Shown here in pieces: positions 1 through 10,486 of a DNA stretch of 64,000 bases (positions are counted from its first letter, which is position 1; every line of letters starts with the position of its first letter). Under the pieces are notes generated by a model. That model was not told the DNA's origin, did no database searches, and was given only the letters and a program-made list of their open reading frames with translations. This stretch comes from Lucinisca nassula (lineage: Eukaryota > Mollusca > Bivalvia > Lucinida > Lucinidae): positions 119,479,874-119,543,873 of the forward strand of contig OY757011.1 of assembly GCA_963580285.1 (NCBI GenBank), read 5' to 3'. Both the position numbers and the translations under genes were made by a program.

Positions 1-281
1 CGGGGCTTGAAGAAATAGATGGGCTGCATGATGCTTCCACGCAGAGCTGAAACCAACCCGCCCGCTAAGGAGTACTGGTAAACAGCTTAGAGGAGGCAAA
101 GCGGTGCGAATCGGCCCGTCCATGCTTATAAACCCTATTGGTTTCATTGGGAGACAGGGCTTGAGATGTCATTTCATCTCAATGTCGGGTAAAAGTCCCA
201 CAAAATTGGAAGCAACGTCTCCAAAATGACTTATACAGTGTAAACCTCAAATCAAACAAACAAACAAACAAACAAACAAAC
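1..281 (+). mobile_element. SINE-A copy, cut by window start
   Basis: Starts at CGGGGCTTGAAGAAATAGAT, runs through the family body (CTTCCACGCAGAGCTGAAAC, CCTATTGGTTTCATTGGG, CACAAAATTGGAAGCAACG) and ends in CCTCAAATCAAA plus a (CAAA)n tail. The usual CCCCCGCCCAT head would lie just before base 1. The tail abuts the left arm of a D1 MITE. No open reading frame or tRNA-like head is seen. Confidence 0.85.
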
Positions 282-534
282 ACCTATATAATTTTGACTT
301 CATGAGCCCCACATTTATATAGTAAAACTGGGGTTTACAGGGGTAAACCTTATAATTCTTATTTCAGCTGTAAAAAATAGATTTTGGATACTCGTAAGAA
401 CCGCCTCGATGAGGCGGTTCTAACGAGTACCCACAATCAGAAATACGAAAAAATATCATATTTTTTCATCTTAAAATTTTCATTCTTTTTTCGGCGATAA
501 ATTTATTTGTATAGGCGTGTTTTCATAATGAGGA
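282..534. mobile_element. D1 palindromic MITE
   Basis: Left arm CCTATATAATTTTGAC then AAACTGGGGTTTACAGGGG; central hairpin at 392-431 (GAACCGCCTCGATGAGGCGG type); right arm ends GTATAGGCGTGTTTTCATAA. The arms match the other D1 copies in the window. It is non-autonomous with no coding capacity. The outermost left terminus is missing where SINE-A abuts. Confidence 0.8.
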
Positions 535-606
535 GCGAACACAAAAGTGCTCAGGATCAGACTGCGCGCATGCGCAGTGTGATCTGTATCTTTAGTGTTC
601 GCAAAG
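535..606. repeat. Short fold-back repeat (Q type)
   Basis: Inverted ends GCGAACAC and GTGTTCGC enclose the hairpin ATCAGACTGCGCGCATGCGC. The same type of core recurs at 11515, 30583, 41450 and inside the F MITEs, so it is a mobile or propagating hairpin module. Confidence 0.55.
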
Positions 607-913
607 CACAAATCGGATCTTCTCATGACATGGCTCATGGTCAAAAACTGACCACTCATAAGAAAGACAAAAGACATTTTCAAGTTTGGATAATGGTCCG
701 CGCCGTTTTTATAAAACAAGAGATTGGGCGTTGTCTGCTAAATGGAAAGAGAAGACAAAGATCAGACTGGCCGTGGCGCACATGATATTTTGAGCATTTC
801 TTTGTGGTCGTTTTCGTATTATTTTCTTGAGGACTATTTAAGTGCCGAACGAACAAAAGCACTTATGCATAACAAGAAGTAAATGTAAGACATTATCTCT
901 AAACATTTGTTTA

Positions 914-1392
914 GAGTTGAACGGCACAGTAAACACTATTTAGATCATATAGAGCGGGTCAGTTTACCTAATCGCACTACGGCCCCCGCCCGTCGGGGTT
1001 GAAGAAATAGATGGGCTGCATGATGCTTCCACGCATAGCTGAAACCGACCCGCACACGGATACTGGTAAACCGCTTAGAGGATCTAAGCCTGCCCAGGCA
1101 AAGCGGTGCGTGTCGGCCCTTCCATGCTAATAAACCCTATTGATTTCATTGGGCGGCAGGGCTTTTCAGGTCATTTCATCTGAAGGTCGGGTAAAAGTCC
1201 CACAAAATTGGAAGCAACGTCTCCAAAATGACCTCAACAGTGTTGACGGGGACGTTAAACCTCAAATCAAACAAAAACAAACCTAATCGCACTTTCCTGG
1301 GCAAGCTTATTCATAAGCAGTTAACGGATACAGTACACATTCTTTCGCCGAAAACTGACAATTGACTGTCCTCCTAAATTAGCGGAATGGTA
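914..1392 (-). mobile_element. SINE-B fragment, split by SINE-A
   Basis: Minus-strand SINE-B 3' half: ACACTATTTAGATCAT and GGTCAGTTTACC before the interruption, CAGTTAACGGATACAGTACA and CATTCTTTCGCC after it. SINE-A at 979-1280 interrupts it with a 13-bp direct repeat, so this copy is older than that SINE-A. The tRNA-like head is not present. Confidence 0.7.
979..1280 (+). mobile_element. SINE-A copy with 13-bp TSD
   Basis: Near full-length SINE-A, from ACGGCCCCCGCCCGTCGGGG to CCTCAAATCAAAC and an A-rich tail. It is flanked by ACCTAATCGCACT at 966-978 and 1281-1293, a perfect target-site duplication. This is the signature of target-primed reverse transcription. Confidence 0.9.
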
Positions 1393-1759
1393 TCCCTGTA
1401 AACCCTTTTTTTGATAGAAACGTAGGACGTACAATGTACAAGGCTCATACATTATTTCTTTAAGTCTTACTTGAATAGTTTTGCTTATAACAACATAAGA
1501 GTGTGTATTCTCGTCAGAAAACCTCCATGAGGCGAAGGCGCATTATCAATGTTTGGGACAAAAATGAGAAACCTGGATGGAAAATTAAACTAACATATGC
1601 ACCTGCCCATTACAAACTGAAGGTTTCACTTATCTGAGTATCGGCAAACTACCTCGGTGAATCTCGAGGCCATTTCTGGGGATGTGTCTTTTTTTTGTTG
1701 TTTTGTGTTGGTTTTACAGCCCTTTCAAGATGATTTCACTTTTTTCGAGTTTATCGTTA

Positions 1760-2426
1760 TTCAGAGATTGGCGAAAACCGGAGTAGTGGAAGTACATTGT
1801 CAAGAGCCGTGCACATTGATGTTGAAGCCAATGTCAGGGTTGCTAAAGTTAGTGCAGCAGTTGGACGACTACGTGGAACTGTTTGGATCGAATTGGAATC
1901 ATGCTTGACACAAAGCTGAAAGTCTACAGAGCTGTGGTGCTGCCAACACTATAATATGCCTGCGAAACATTGAGAGTTTACTAACGCCAAAGGACTGAAA
2001 AACTTCCATACAATCTGTCATAGATATAAGAAAACTCTTACAGATTAAGTGACAAGACAAGATTCAAGACACAGAAGTCCAGAAAAGGTCAGGGATGCAG
2101 TGTGTACATACTCTTCTGAAACTGGCACAGTTAAGATGGACAGGCCATTTCACCAGAATTGCCAAAGAAAAAAGACTATGGAGGATCAGAAATGGACAAA
2201 CTCCCCCATGGGGTCATAAGAAGCGATACAAGGACACCCTACGCTCAAAGCCTCCCTGAAGGACTTCAGCATACCAACAGAGTCGTGGGAACAGATTGCA
2301 CAGGACCGAGCATCATCATAAGAGGTGCTTGTGAATATGAAGCAAACAGAATCAGCGGGTGCACAGCGCAAAGTCACAGCTAAGGCATCACCAACAGAGC
2401 TGTCTTCCTCTGACCTCTGTCGCTCT
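1760..2426 (+). pseudogene. LINE ORF2 C-terminal remnant
   Basis: Conceptual translation gives TKLKVYRAVVLPTL, a stop, then YACETLRVY (from about 1911), LAQLRWTGHFTRIA (about 2120-2164), GHKKRYKDTL, and a last piece KASPTELSSSDL (2382-2420). This is the region downstream of the reverse transcriptase palm in a widespread animal non-LTR retrotransposon family; the order of the pieces and the WTGH and KKRYKD motifs are diagnostic. At least one in-frame stop (TAA after LPTL) and frame changes after KKRYKD make it dead. The clade (RTE, L2 or Jockey-like) cannot be settled from this piece. Confidence 0.75.
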
Positions 2427-2985
2427 ATAAAATTGTATTATATCATTTAATGCTTCAAAAACACAAATTCTCAACTAATTAGCTCATTTTCCTAGGAAGA
2501 AGGGAGTTTAATTAAACGATGAATATTCGAAAATCTCTTGGACACTTATGTGAAACATGCTTGTTTTGCCAACCAAATAAAAGAGGTACTCAAACATCGC
2601 ATGGCCCGTAGCTACTGCACGACCAGTAGCTAAGCCGGCGAGCCGAATTGCTGAGTGTGCACTATATCACCGATGGTTAGAACTGGTATCTGAAAGGTTT
2701 TTTTTTTGCGGGTTGTGCGCCTTAGCTTAAGTTTATTGGTTTCATCAGCCATCTTAGAACATACAAACAGTAGCATTTCTCGCATGTGATTAAGATTGGT
2801 CATTGTCAGTAATAACAGGCGAACAATTATTCACTTAGAATATTTTGATAATGTTGGCATGCAGACTAAACATATTGACAAAACAGAACCAACACAATTG
2901 ACAAATGCCAGATTTCGTTAAAAAATAGTTATAAATAGAATCGTCGAGACAAAAATGCGAACATATGATAATCACCATTACGCAT

Positions 2986-3208
2986 AAAGGGACTGGATAC
3001 AGCTTCCAGGGAGGCAACTCCTGCAAACGAATTTTGGTCGGGTCAACTCTTAAAGGAAAGAATTTGCTCCTGAGCAGCAAATTCTTACCTTTAAGAGTGG
3101 ACCCCTTTTTCAGTGGGACACGGCTTATAGAAAAGCGAACAGGAAGTCACGAAAGTTGTCTCCCTTTGAAAAATGGCGGAAAAATCTGCCATGTGTTCCC
3201 ATTCCCCT
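2986..3208. mobile_element. E MITE (TTAA type, left end decayed)
   Basis: Right end CCCATTCCCC is followed by TTAA (3209-3212). The left end AAGGGACTGGATACA is preceded by ATAA instead of TTAA. The middle is a long hairpin of AACTCTTAAAGGAAAGAATT with its complement. Similar but not identical CAAATGCCAGATTT segments lie on both sides (2902 and 3281). Confidence 0.75.
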
Positions 3209-3441
3209 TAAACCGTAGGAATAATTTGCAATATCAGGCAAATTGACAGATGCTGATAAGACCTGACCGGTGTAATATTCAAATGCCAGATTTGTTTATA
3301 AATAGCCTCGCCGAAGCAAACTTGTAAAACTAATGAAACTGTTGATAATGTGTGGCAGACTAGATCGGTATCGCGTTATATCATGGGTATAATAATGTGG
3401 GTTTTGCAACCTATATATATATAGCGTAAGCTGATTAGGCC

Positions 3442-3867
3442 TAAAAAAATAGCCGTGTTTCCGCTAACCCGACCGACCCTGCTTCAGACCCCCGACTCTA
3501 TTATTTTTTATCAATAAAAGTAAAATACCGACCCTACCATTGTCTATTTCCGACCCTACCCAGTGTCGTTTTTGCATTTTCCCATTGTAATTTCGTGTTT
3601 TAAGTACATTTTTGTAGTTTTTGGCATTTAGTACCTCCCAAAATACAGAGATGTCATTTTTTGAGCATCTAAAATGAATTATTATAGACAGTGCTAGTCT
3701 CAACATGACAATTTTATTAACGAAAACATGTATAACAACAAAAATTCATAAAAAATACAGGTCCGACCAAATTTTTTTTCGGGGGAAAAATAAAATAATA
3801 AAAAAAGTTTCTCCTACGTACCGACCAAACTTTTTTTCAGCATGTTAGCTGAAGCACAGCTATTTTT
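3442..3867. mobile_element. Unnamed fold-back element with ~28-bp inverted ends
   Basis: Left end AAAAAAATAGCCGTG and, reading inward, TTTCCGCTAACC; right end is the imperfect complement (GTTAGCTGAAGCACAGCTAT). GCCT flanks both ends. The interior has poly-pyrimidine CCGACCCT repeats on the left and the complementary-like CCGACCAAA on the right. No transposase reading frame is present; superfamily unknown. Confidence 0.5.
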
Positions 3868-3903
3868 TACGCCTTATGGAAAGATATTTCCAGCTGGTAT
3901 TAC

Positions 3904-4138
3904 ATCACGTGAACAAGTCCATGAAACGAACACCCCCTAAACCCAAATTTATATAGAGAAAACTGGGGTTTACGGCGGTATACATTATTCTTATTTTTGC
4001 TCAAAAACATATATAGACTCTGGGTACTCGTTAGCCGAGGCGATTCTAATTTGAGCAGAAATTTGAACAAACATCAGGAATTCATTTTTGGTGGTAAAAT
4101 TTAACCAATATAGTTGAATAGGCGTGTTCTTGTAATGA
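3904..4138. mobile_element. D2/D1 hybrid palindromic MITE
   Basis: The left arm is of D2 type (ACATCACGTGAACAAGTCC, AAACTGGGGTTTACGGCGG) and the right arm of D1 type (TTGAATAGGCGTGTTCTTGT). The central hairpin is half deleted (CTCGTTAGCCGAGGCGATTC). A second decayed relative follows at 4163-4332 with ACTCATCAGAACCGCGTCAG as its core. Confidence 0.6.
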
Positions 4139-4706
4139 GTACATGGGTTTGGCTTGATTTCTTCGTACTAAAATGTCCGTGAAATGATCAACCACTTTAT
4201 ATAAGGAAAACTGTGTTGAAAAGAGAATAAATTATTTTATCACAGATTAAAGCACTCATCAGAACCGCGTCAGTTAGGCGGTTTTAACGAGCACATGCAA
4301 TCAATATTTTTGCAGAAATATAAAAAAATGAACATGAAATTGTCTTGTAAAGGCACGAAAATGAGAAACCATGGTTAAGGCCTCTCACTTAAAATTTCAG
4401 CTTTACCGACACTAAAACTAAATTAGAAAATCAAACTCAATAAAACTACGGGATGGCAGAAATAAAACAGGCTGTGTAAATGGTTTATTGTGATGTTAAA
4501 CTAATAAAGATCCATGTAAATTATCAACAAGAATTGTTAGAAGACAACATAGCTCACCTTTTGAGCCTAAGTTGGATGAGGATAAGTTATCTGAAATGAA
4601 ATTTCCTTCTGTACAAAAAAGGGGGAACCAGATGCATGTAGCACCCCTAAGAACCACTGAAGAAAAAATCTTGTTTGAAGTGTTTTTATTGAAAATACAA
4701 TTCCAC

Positions 4707-4845
4707 TATTTAGGTCAATTCTAGCCGGTCAGTTAACCTCCCCGCACTTTTCCCTGACATGTTTATAAATAAGCGGTTAACAAGTACAGAGCACTTTTCC
4801 ATGGCATAAGTCGACAACTGCCCTTCTAAAATTACAATTATGTAC
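4707..4845 (-). mobile_element. SINE-B 3' fragment
   Basis: CACTATTTAGGTCAATTCTA, GCCGGTCAGTTAACC and AAGCGGTTAACAAGTACAGA match the complement of the SINE-B 3' half. Neither the tRNA head nor the CAAA tail is retained. Confidence 0.6.
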
Positions 4846-4896
4846 AAAAGAAATATAAAAAGAATAACAATTTTCGCATTTCGACTCTGAAATCTG

Positions 4897-5044
4897 AAAG
4901 ACGTCTGTCAATAACATTTTTACCGAGTTTGTGCTGTTGACAAACGTCTGTCAATAGCATTTTTACCGAGTTTGTGCTATTGACAAACGTTTGTCAATAG
5001 CATTTTTACCGACTTTGTGCTATTGACAAACGTTTGTCAATAGA
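4897..5044. repeat. 43-bp tandem repeat with palindromic unit ends
   Basis: About 3.3 copies, phased at 4901, 4944, 4987 and 5030, of a unit containing GTCAATAGCATTTTTACCGA. The junctions form TATTGACAAAC plus its exact complement, a 22-bp perfect palindrome at 4980-5001 region and again at 5023-5044. The copies differ at few positions, suggesting recent expansion. Confidence 0.8.
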
Positions 5045-5380
5045 CTCTTCCAAATATATTTACAATGCATCCGTAATAATCAGATAATGCTGTGTTTCTT
5101 GACTGTAACAAGTGCATTTTTCTAACAATTCAATGGAAGGTTGTTGGTTGAAATATTGTCAAAATAATGTCAATAAAAGGGCACTACAAGACCATGTTTA
5201 CGTGATGAAAATGAAATTTTATAAAAACTAGCCAATATTGTTTGTAGAAATGGCGAGTCACTTGATATGGCACTTTGTGTCAGATCTTTTCTTGTTACGG
5301 TATGTTTCAACCGTAGTTTCAAGTTTTAAAAGCTGGGCTACAGTTAAACACCCCCGAAAACTTACCTACACAATTGACAT

Positions 5381-5580
5381 CAGGTTAACAAGTCCGTGAA
5401 ATGAAAACCCATCTTAACCCCATTTTTATAGAAAAAAGTCGGTTTACGGGAGGTGTTCACAATTGTCCTTATTTTTGGCTCAAAAAATAGCTTGTTGATA
5501 CTCAACAAGCTATTTTTTGAGCCAAAAATAGCTTGTTGATACTCGTTAGAACCGCATCATTGACAGGCACTCACAATTTA
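5381..5580. mobile_element. D2 MITE with internal rearrangement
   Basis: The left arm GTTAACAAGTCCGTGAAATG and GAAAAAAGTCGGTTTACGGG is of D2 type. The expected central GGCGGTTCTAACG hairpin is reduced to CTCGTTAGAACCGCATCATT. In its place a new perfect inverted duplication sits at 5472-5528. Confidence 0.6.
5472..5528. repeat. Perfect 27+3+27 inverted duplication
   Basis: Arm 5472-5498 (begins TTTTTGGCTCAAAAAATAGC) is the exact complement of 5502-5528 across a TAC spacer. The arm sequence then repeats once more in the normal direction. This is the product expected of a replication template switch inside the D2 MITE. Confidence 0.8.
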
Positions 5581-6044
5581 TATTTGGACTAGATATAAGA
5601 AAAATATCAAACATTTTCGAAAATGTTAGTTCTAGAGATAAGAGACGCCATTTTAGCGCACGGGTATGTTAACGTAATGAATGACCTAGGAATGGCGTTT
5701 TTCATGTGGATTTGAATACGCTCGTCCTTTTTGGGGCGATAGCCCCAGAGTATTGAACAGTGATTTGGCATTACTTTTTGCATGAGTGCATACGACCTAA
5801 TCACCACCAAGAGACACCGCGAGAAAATATAGCGCAATTTTCGAAACAGTTTCATAAGTTCCTCATTAAATGAAACAGCCGATGGAAATAAATATTTTAA
5901 TTTGAATGCTCTATAAATGTATCCATAACGTTTTTCGTGACAGGGATTCACTGAGGGATTCTCCGTGTAAAAAACGTGAATGAAAACAATGTAGGCTAAT
6001 ACTCAATTCAGCGTCTTTTTATAGATTAGTACAATTAGCCCATT

Positions 6045-6560
6045 TAACTGCTCATTTTGTACCGGAAATTCCAAAAACTGGCAACTGGCAAACAGCGCAG
6101 GCCCAGATTAGATACCACAGAATGCGGAGTCTCATTAGGGCATACACTGCATGTTTGTGAAAGGTTCAGCATTTCCAGATAAAATTTAAAGAAGCCACAA
6201 CCAGACATCCCTAAATTGAAATGGACTCGTCTCATACTGATATAAGCTTGGGTTAAAAGTATGCAGTGTGGGTCTTTGTGTCATTAACTCATATCTCCCA
6301 GTTAATAAGTTTGGAGTGGTCAATGGCCAATTGTAGTGGAGGCAGGTTTGTATTGTAAGGAGTAAATTTTGCAAAAATTGTATGTACTTTCAGCAAACAG
6401 TTTAGACACAGATGAGACGCCAGGTGTTGCGGTGCCTGATCTTGGCCCGCAATGTTTGCAAATGTCCCCACAAAAGGCTGCTAGGCATACATGGGTAAAT
6501 GGAGGCGTTTATATAAATAACGAGGAAGTCATTTTGTTTTCAGGGACCTAATGGTTAAGT
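6045..6560. mobile_element. Two decayed G-type MITEs
   Basis: The first (about 6045-6180) has CAAACAGCGCAGGCCCAGAT and a decayed partner arm. The second (about 6288-6520) has AGCAAACAGTTTAGACACAG and GCCTGATCTTGGCCCGCAAT, then GCTGCTAGGCATACATGGGT near its right end. Both match the CAAACAGTGTAGAYCCAGAT hairpin core of the TTAA-flanked G family seen intact at 27174, 29298 and 38976. Confidence 0.55.
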
Positions 6561-6582
6561 GTTAGCCCCCTAAGCATGTGAA

Positions 6583-7205
6583 CGGCCTCGGTAGCTCTGT
6601 CGGATGCGCGACTGACTAATGATCAGGAGGCCGCGGATTCGATACCAGCCGGAGTCGGCAATATGTTTCTTGGAGATTGATCATGAAATCTTTTCCACAG
6701 TGATTATCTGCCTTTTGCTGATTCACTGATTCACGAAGGGCAGTTGGAAGTTTCTTGTTTGGTTGTTTGTATTGGAGTTAAAGGCCCAGTCAACACTATT
6801 TAGGTCATTTTTGAGCCGCTCAGACTGCTCAGTTTACCTATCAACACTTTTCCTGGACATGCTTATACGAAAGCGATTAACCAGTACAGTACCCATTCTT
6901 TCGCCAGAGACTGACAACTGCCCGTCTTGAATCAGCGGAAGGGAAAGAATGACCCTAGAAAATATTTCATGATCAATCTCCACGAAAGAATGTTGCCGAC
7001 CCCGGCAGGTATCGAACCCGCGTCTTCCTGATCACCTTTCTGATCACCAGTCAAGACGCGTATCCGATTGAGTTACAGAGGCCGGCTGGAAGTTTCTGGT
7101 GGAAGAATGTGCACTGTACTGGTTTACCGTTTACGTAGGAGAAGTGTGGCTTGGTAAACTGACCAGCTCAAAAGTGACCTGAAATGTGTTGACTTGGTCG
7201 TTACA
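6583..7205 (+). mobile_element. SINE-B, split by another SINE-B
   Basis: The 5' half at 6583-6755 has the tRNA-like head: A-box-like TAGCTCTGTCGGATGCGC and B-box-like GGATTCGATACC. The 3' half resumes at 7098 with GGTGGAAGAATGTGCACTGT and ends near GTGTTGACTTGGTCGTTA. The interruption is an opposite-strand SINE-B with an 11-bp target-site duplication. Confidence 0.85.
6756..7086 (-). mobile_element. SINE-B nested inside SINE-B
   Basis: A full-length minus-strand copy. Its tRNA-like head lies at the right (complement of GGTATCGAACCC, with the A-box region GATTGAGTTACAGAGGCCGG) and its tail at the left (TGTTTGTATTGGAGTTAAAG). It is flanked by TGGAAGTTTCT at 6745-6755 and 7087-7097. Confidence 0.88.
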
Positions 7206-7447
7206 CACCAATATAAATTTATTCAGCTTGAATACTTGCTAGACATTTTTCCGAAAATTTAAAATAATTAAAAGAAACAAGAACAACAGTGAAAAAAAAA
7301 AAAAAAAAAACAATCGGTGAAAAAACTGTCCCTTTTTATCAGGCGTAGTACATGTATATGTCTTCTGTAAAGGTTTATGCTCTGGATAAAAAGGAACTTC
7401 CCACAAGGAATTAAAACATCGAGTGGTCAAGTTTTCTACACCAGATT

Positions 7448-7616
7448 AGAAGCCTCCGTGGTGCAGTGGTTACGCTACTCGCCTTGTAAACCAGGGATCG
7501 CAGGATCGATCCCGGGCTTCTCCAGACTTTCGGATGAGTATTTAAACCGAGGTCCCGTCTCCGTATGACCTAAGCTGTTGGTGGGACGTAAAACTAAAAC
7601 TCACTCACTCACTCAT
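7448..7616 (+). mobile_element. SINE-C, tRNA-derived, CTCA tail
   Basis: Head GAAGCCTCCGTGGTGCAGTG, with an A-box-like GTGGTGCAGTGGTTACG and a B-box-like GGATCGATCCC about 35 bp apart, as in a Pol III type 2 promoter. The body contains CCGAGGTCCCGTCTCC. The 3' end ATGACCTAAGCTGTTGGTGG, GACGTAAAAC is followed by (ACTC)n. It shares the 3' module with SINE-A and SINE-B. Confidence 0.85.
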
Positions 7617-7619
7617 TCT

Positions 7620-8600
7620 ACACCAGATTAGCTAGTTTCGCCAAAGTAGGCCTCATAAGCCACCTTCCAATATATTCAAGCCCCATCTGAACAATTAAAG
7701 GGATCATCCATAGTTTTTCATGAATAACATTTGCAGGATTCCAAAGAAGCTGTCTGAATATCTTCGAGGGACCAGACAAATGTTATTGCACTGAAATAAA
7801 CATACATGGTCGTCATTCTTGCATTTCCTACGGCAAATTGTGACGAAAACGCCCCACAACTCATATCACCTCTTCAGACGCGATGGCATGGCGGCTAGTT
7901 CAAAACGTTGCAACACTTAAAAATGCTGCTTTCACTGGGACAACGTTACCTCGCTCTAACGTGCAACGTAAACAAAGTAAGGTCCATTTTTGATATCCAA
8001 AGATCAAAACTGTTTCAACAGAATTTCAACATGGGGTTTGTTGCGTTAACAGGACTTCTGGCCCAGAATAGCTTCAAACAGCAGTATGTTAATTGGATTT
8101 TAATACCAACCAGACGCTAAAATTGCCTAACCCTATCCATTGAACGCAAGCTATCGCCCCATCAGCACTCTCAGTGCTTTGATTATTTCTGTAGACACAA
8201 CAAAATGACGTGTTGTTTATTTTCATTATTTATTATTCTTTTTAACAATACGTCTTAAATGCAAGCTGCATGTTTCGTCATAACGTGGGTGGCATGTTAT
8301 GCAGATATAAACCCATGTAGGCAGTGCATGCTTTTTTCTGTAAATGGCTTTATTTAATAAGCAAATGGGCTTGCCCATGAGAAAAGGATATCGCATGCTC
8401 GCCACAGCCTTTGCTGGTCGTTCTGCGCATGCTCGCCAGAGTCTTTGCTGGTCGCATACATGTAGCAGCTTCATGCATTAAGTCATCCTTCAGGCTATAT
8501 CAATTTGCTGCGCAACAGCATTTGAAGAAAGCGAAGAACCATTTTCATTCACTTTTCCAAAGGATTAGCTGTACGGATACACAAAAATAAGAGGTCCCTA
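7620..8600. other. No gene or known repeat recognised
   Basis: Mostly unique-looking AT-rich sequence. The only structure noted is a ~32-bp tandem duplication at 8391-8458 (CGCATGCTCGCCACAGCCTT and CGCATGCTCGCCAGAGTCTT). Open frames here are short and lack splice context or recognisable domains. Confidence 0.5.
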
Positions 8601-8602
8601 TG

Positions 8603-8612
8603 ATGAAAGAAG

Positions 8613-8642
<30 letters not shown>
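8603..8642. repeat. (GAA)n microsatellite
   Basis: About 13 uninterrupted GAA/AGA triplets. Confidence 0.95.
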
Positions 8643-8643
<1 letters not shown>

Positions 8644-8884
8644 GCTTTACCACCACTTTTAACAAATCCGTCATGTGGGACAATTATTACCCACTAAGTT
8701 ACCTGTGTCCGATTAAACGACAAACTATATAGAAGTTTATAAGGAACATGTTTCTATGACATATTTTTTTTTTTTTTTTTGCATTACTACGCTAGATACC
8801 GAAAATTTGTTTAAGATCATAAACATTCAATATTTTACCGTTAATTTGAATATAATTTTATGATATATATACTTCATCAAATTA

Positions 8885-9165
8885 AGATTGGTCAAGACTG
8901 CAAACTGTTGGAGGTGTTGCGGAGACAAGAACCTCTGTCGATAGACAGAGTGACATAACTCCGGTAAAAATCAGGATAAAATATGATAATCTTCATGTCA
9001 TGGGAACAATAACTGGAAAATTTCATCGAAGTCCCTCGAAAACTGTAGGAGGAGTTCCGGAGACAAGATTGTGTGTACGAACGGACGGACTGATGGACGG
9101 ACGGACGGACGGACGAACCCATTACTATAGTCCCCTTAACTAACATCGGGGGCAATGAAAAGGGA
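8885..9165 (+). repeat. Bivalve-type repeat with GGAC microsatellite end
   Basis: The body has two similar halves: GGAGGTGTTGCGGAGACAAG at 8911 and GGAGGAGTTCCGGAGACAAG at 9049. Then comes (GGAC)n at 9086-9113 and an ending ACTATAGTCCCC. This organisation (short internal repeat, GGAC run, near-terminal ATAG) is common in bivalve interspersed repeats. No coding potential. Confidence 0.5.
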
Positions 9166-9210
9166 TGTTACCTAATGACGTCGGGTTTCCGACAGTATAT
9201 CGTAGGATAT

Positions 9211-9660
9211 ATTTAAGAAATAGATCAGCTCTAACTGTGATTTGTTGAGTAATAAATCACAGTTTGGTAGCGCGCGTGATTTGTCTACTTACATCTGACC
9301 GACAAACTGCGATTTATTGCTCAACAAATCACATACTAGAGATGGTCTATTCCGATTCTAACACGCTGAAAATCGGCAATAATGTTGTTGTTTCCTTCAA
9401 AATCTCACAACGTTTCGCCATTGTTAGAAGAAATCCCGCTAAAATTATCGACTGAAACACATGCATTTATATCCTTTTCTAACGTTTTCGATGCGAGAAA
9501 ATGACGTTACACCGTCTAAAGTCAAGGAAATCGACTAGTGACGTCATAAATTGGCAGTTTTTTAATGACGTCACTCGTCACGCTCTTCCTTGTCGTGATT
9601 TGTGGTATAATAAAACACAGCTATTTTCCATTGCCTATATAGGCGCGCTGTGTTAGAATA
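9211..9660 (+). mobile_element. L element, copy 1
   Basis: Begins TTTAAGAAATAGATCAGCTC and ends GCGCTGTGTTAGAATA. It is collinear with 13470-13951 but lacks part of the hairpin loop region (left arm AAAGTAGACAAATCACGAGC absent). It contains inverted CTGTGATTTGTTGAG / TGCTCAACAAATCAC arms. No open reading frame. Confidence 0.75.
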
Positions 9661-10089
9661 TGTCGCAAAATTTTGACGTTATCCAATCAAACCTCGCGTT
9701 ACATACGCAAGTGCATTAGACTTGACAACAGGCGTGGCCCTGCGGCCTGCGGGGCTCTCTTCTCCACTCGTACAACTCAGTACAAAACTACTGCAAGTTA
9801 CTGAGGACAGTCATTTGTCATGCAGTTGAAAATCCCAAGCATGGGTGGTAAAGAACATAGCTTTTATATCCTAATGATCGTTAAAATGGCATTTACTCAT
9901 TCACGGATGGAAGAGCGCCAAACTATTAGCCACTTAATGTGAATGTACCCATATTTTAAGCACCATTTCTTACACATGTTACGGGATAATTATTAGATCA
10001 AACGTGCACATCATAGTCTAGCTGAATTTGATATCCTTAAAACGGTTGCAAGTTAGAAGGTCGTAAAATAATGTCTTTTACCAGCTATT

Positions 10090-10275
10090 TTGGTTCTCAG
10101 ATGTCAACCACCTTAACAAATTTTGTACCAAATGGAATCTTCATCCTTGTATTTCAAAATTTAGGGCAGACAAGTTGTGTTTAAAAATCTGGTTTGAAAA
10201 ACAGTGTAGGCCCTGATCAGACGCCGCGTTCTGTGGCGTCTGATCTGGGCCTACCCGTTTGGTGTTACCAGAAAA
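10090..10275. mobile_element. Decayed G-type MITE
   Basis: CTTAACAAATTTTGTACCAA on the left matches the start of the 38976 copy. The hairpin at 10203-10258 (GTAGGCCCTGATCAGACGCC and its partner) is well kept. The right end is lost. A lone G hairpin also stands at 10640-10705. Confidence 0.6.
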
Positions 10276-10290
10276 AAATCATGGAAAGAC

Positions 10291-10486
10291 CTGGGGCCAA
10301 CTGTTCAAAACTAACGACGTCGGTAGTTAACAAAACGTTTAAACTTTGATCATTTACCAGAGCAAATATAGTTTTACGTTTGCTGAAAAAAACCCCAAAA
10401 AACCCTGAATTTTAGATATTGTATACTTGCTAGAAAAGTAAATAATTTGACAACTAACGAGCTCTTTTAAACAACAGGAGCATCGT
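10291..10486. mobile_element. H MITE, right end truncated
   Basis: Left end GGGGCCAACTGTTCAAAACT, then AACGACGTCGGTAGTTAAC, a loop with TTTACGTTTGCTGAAAAAAA, and right-arm CTAACGAGCTC. It matches the complete H copy at 42556-42785. Confidence 0.65.

Noticed and set aside
6583..6660. tRNA gene
   Set aside because: A- and B-box-like motifs belong to the SINE-B head; there is no complete cloverleaf and a SINE body follows.
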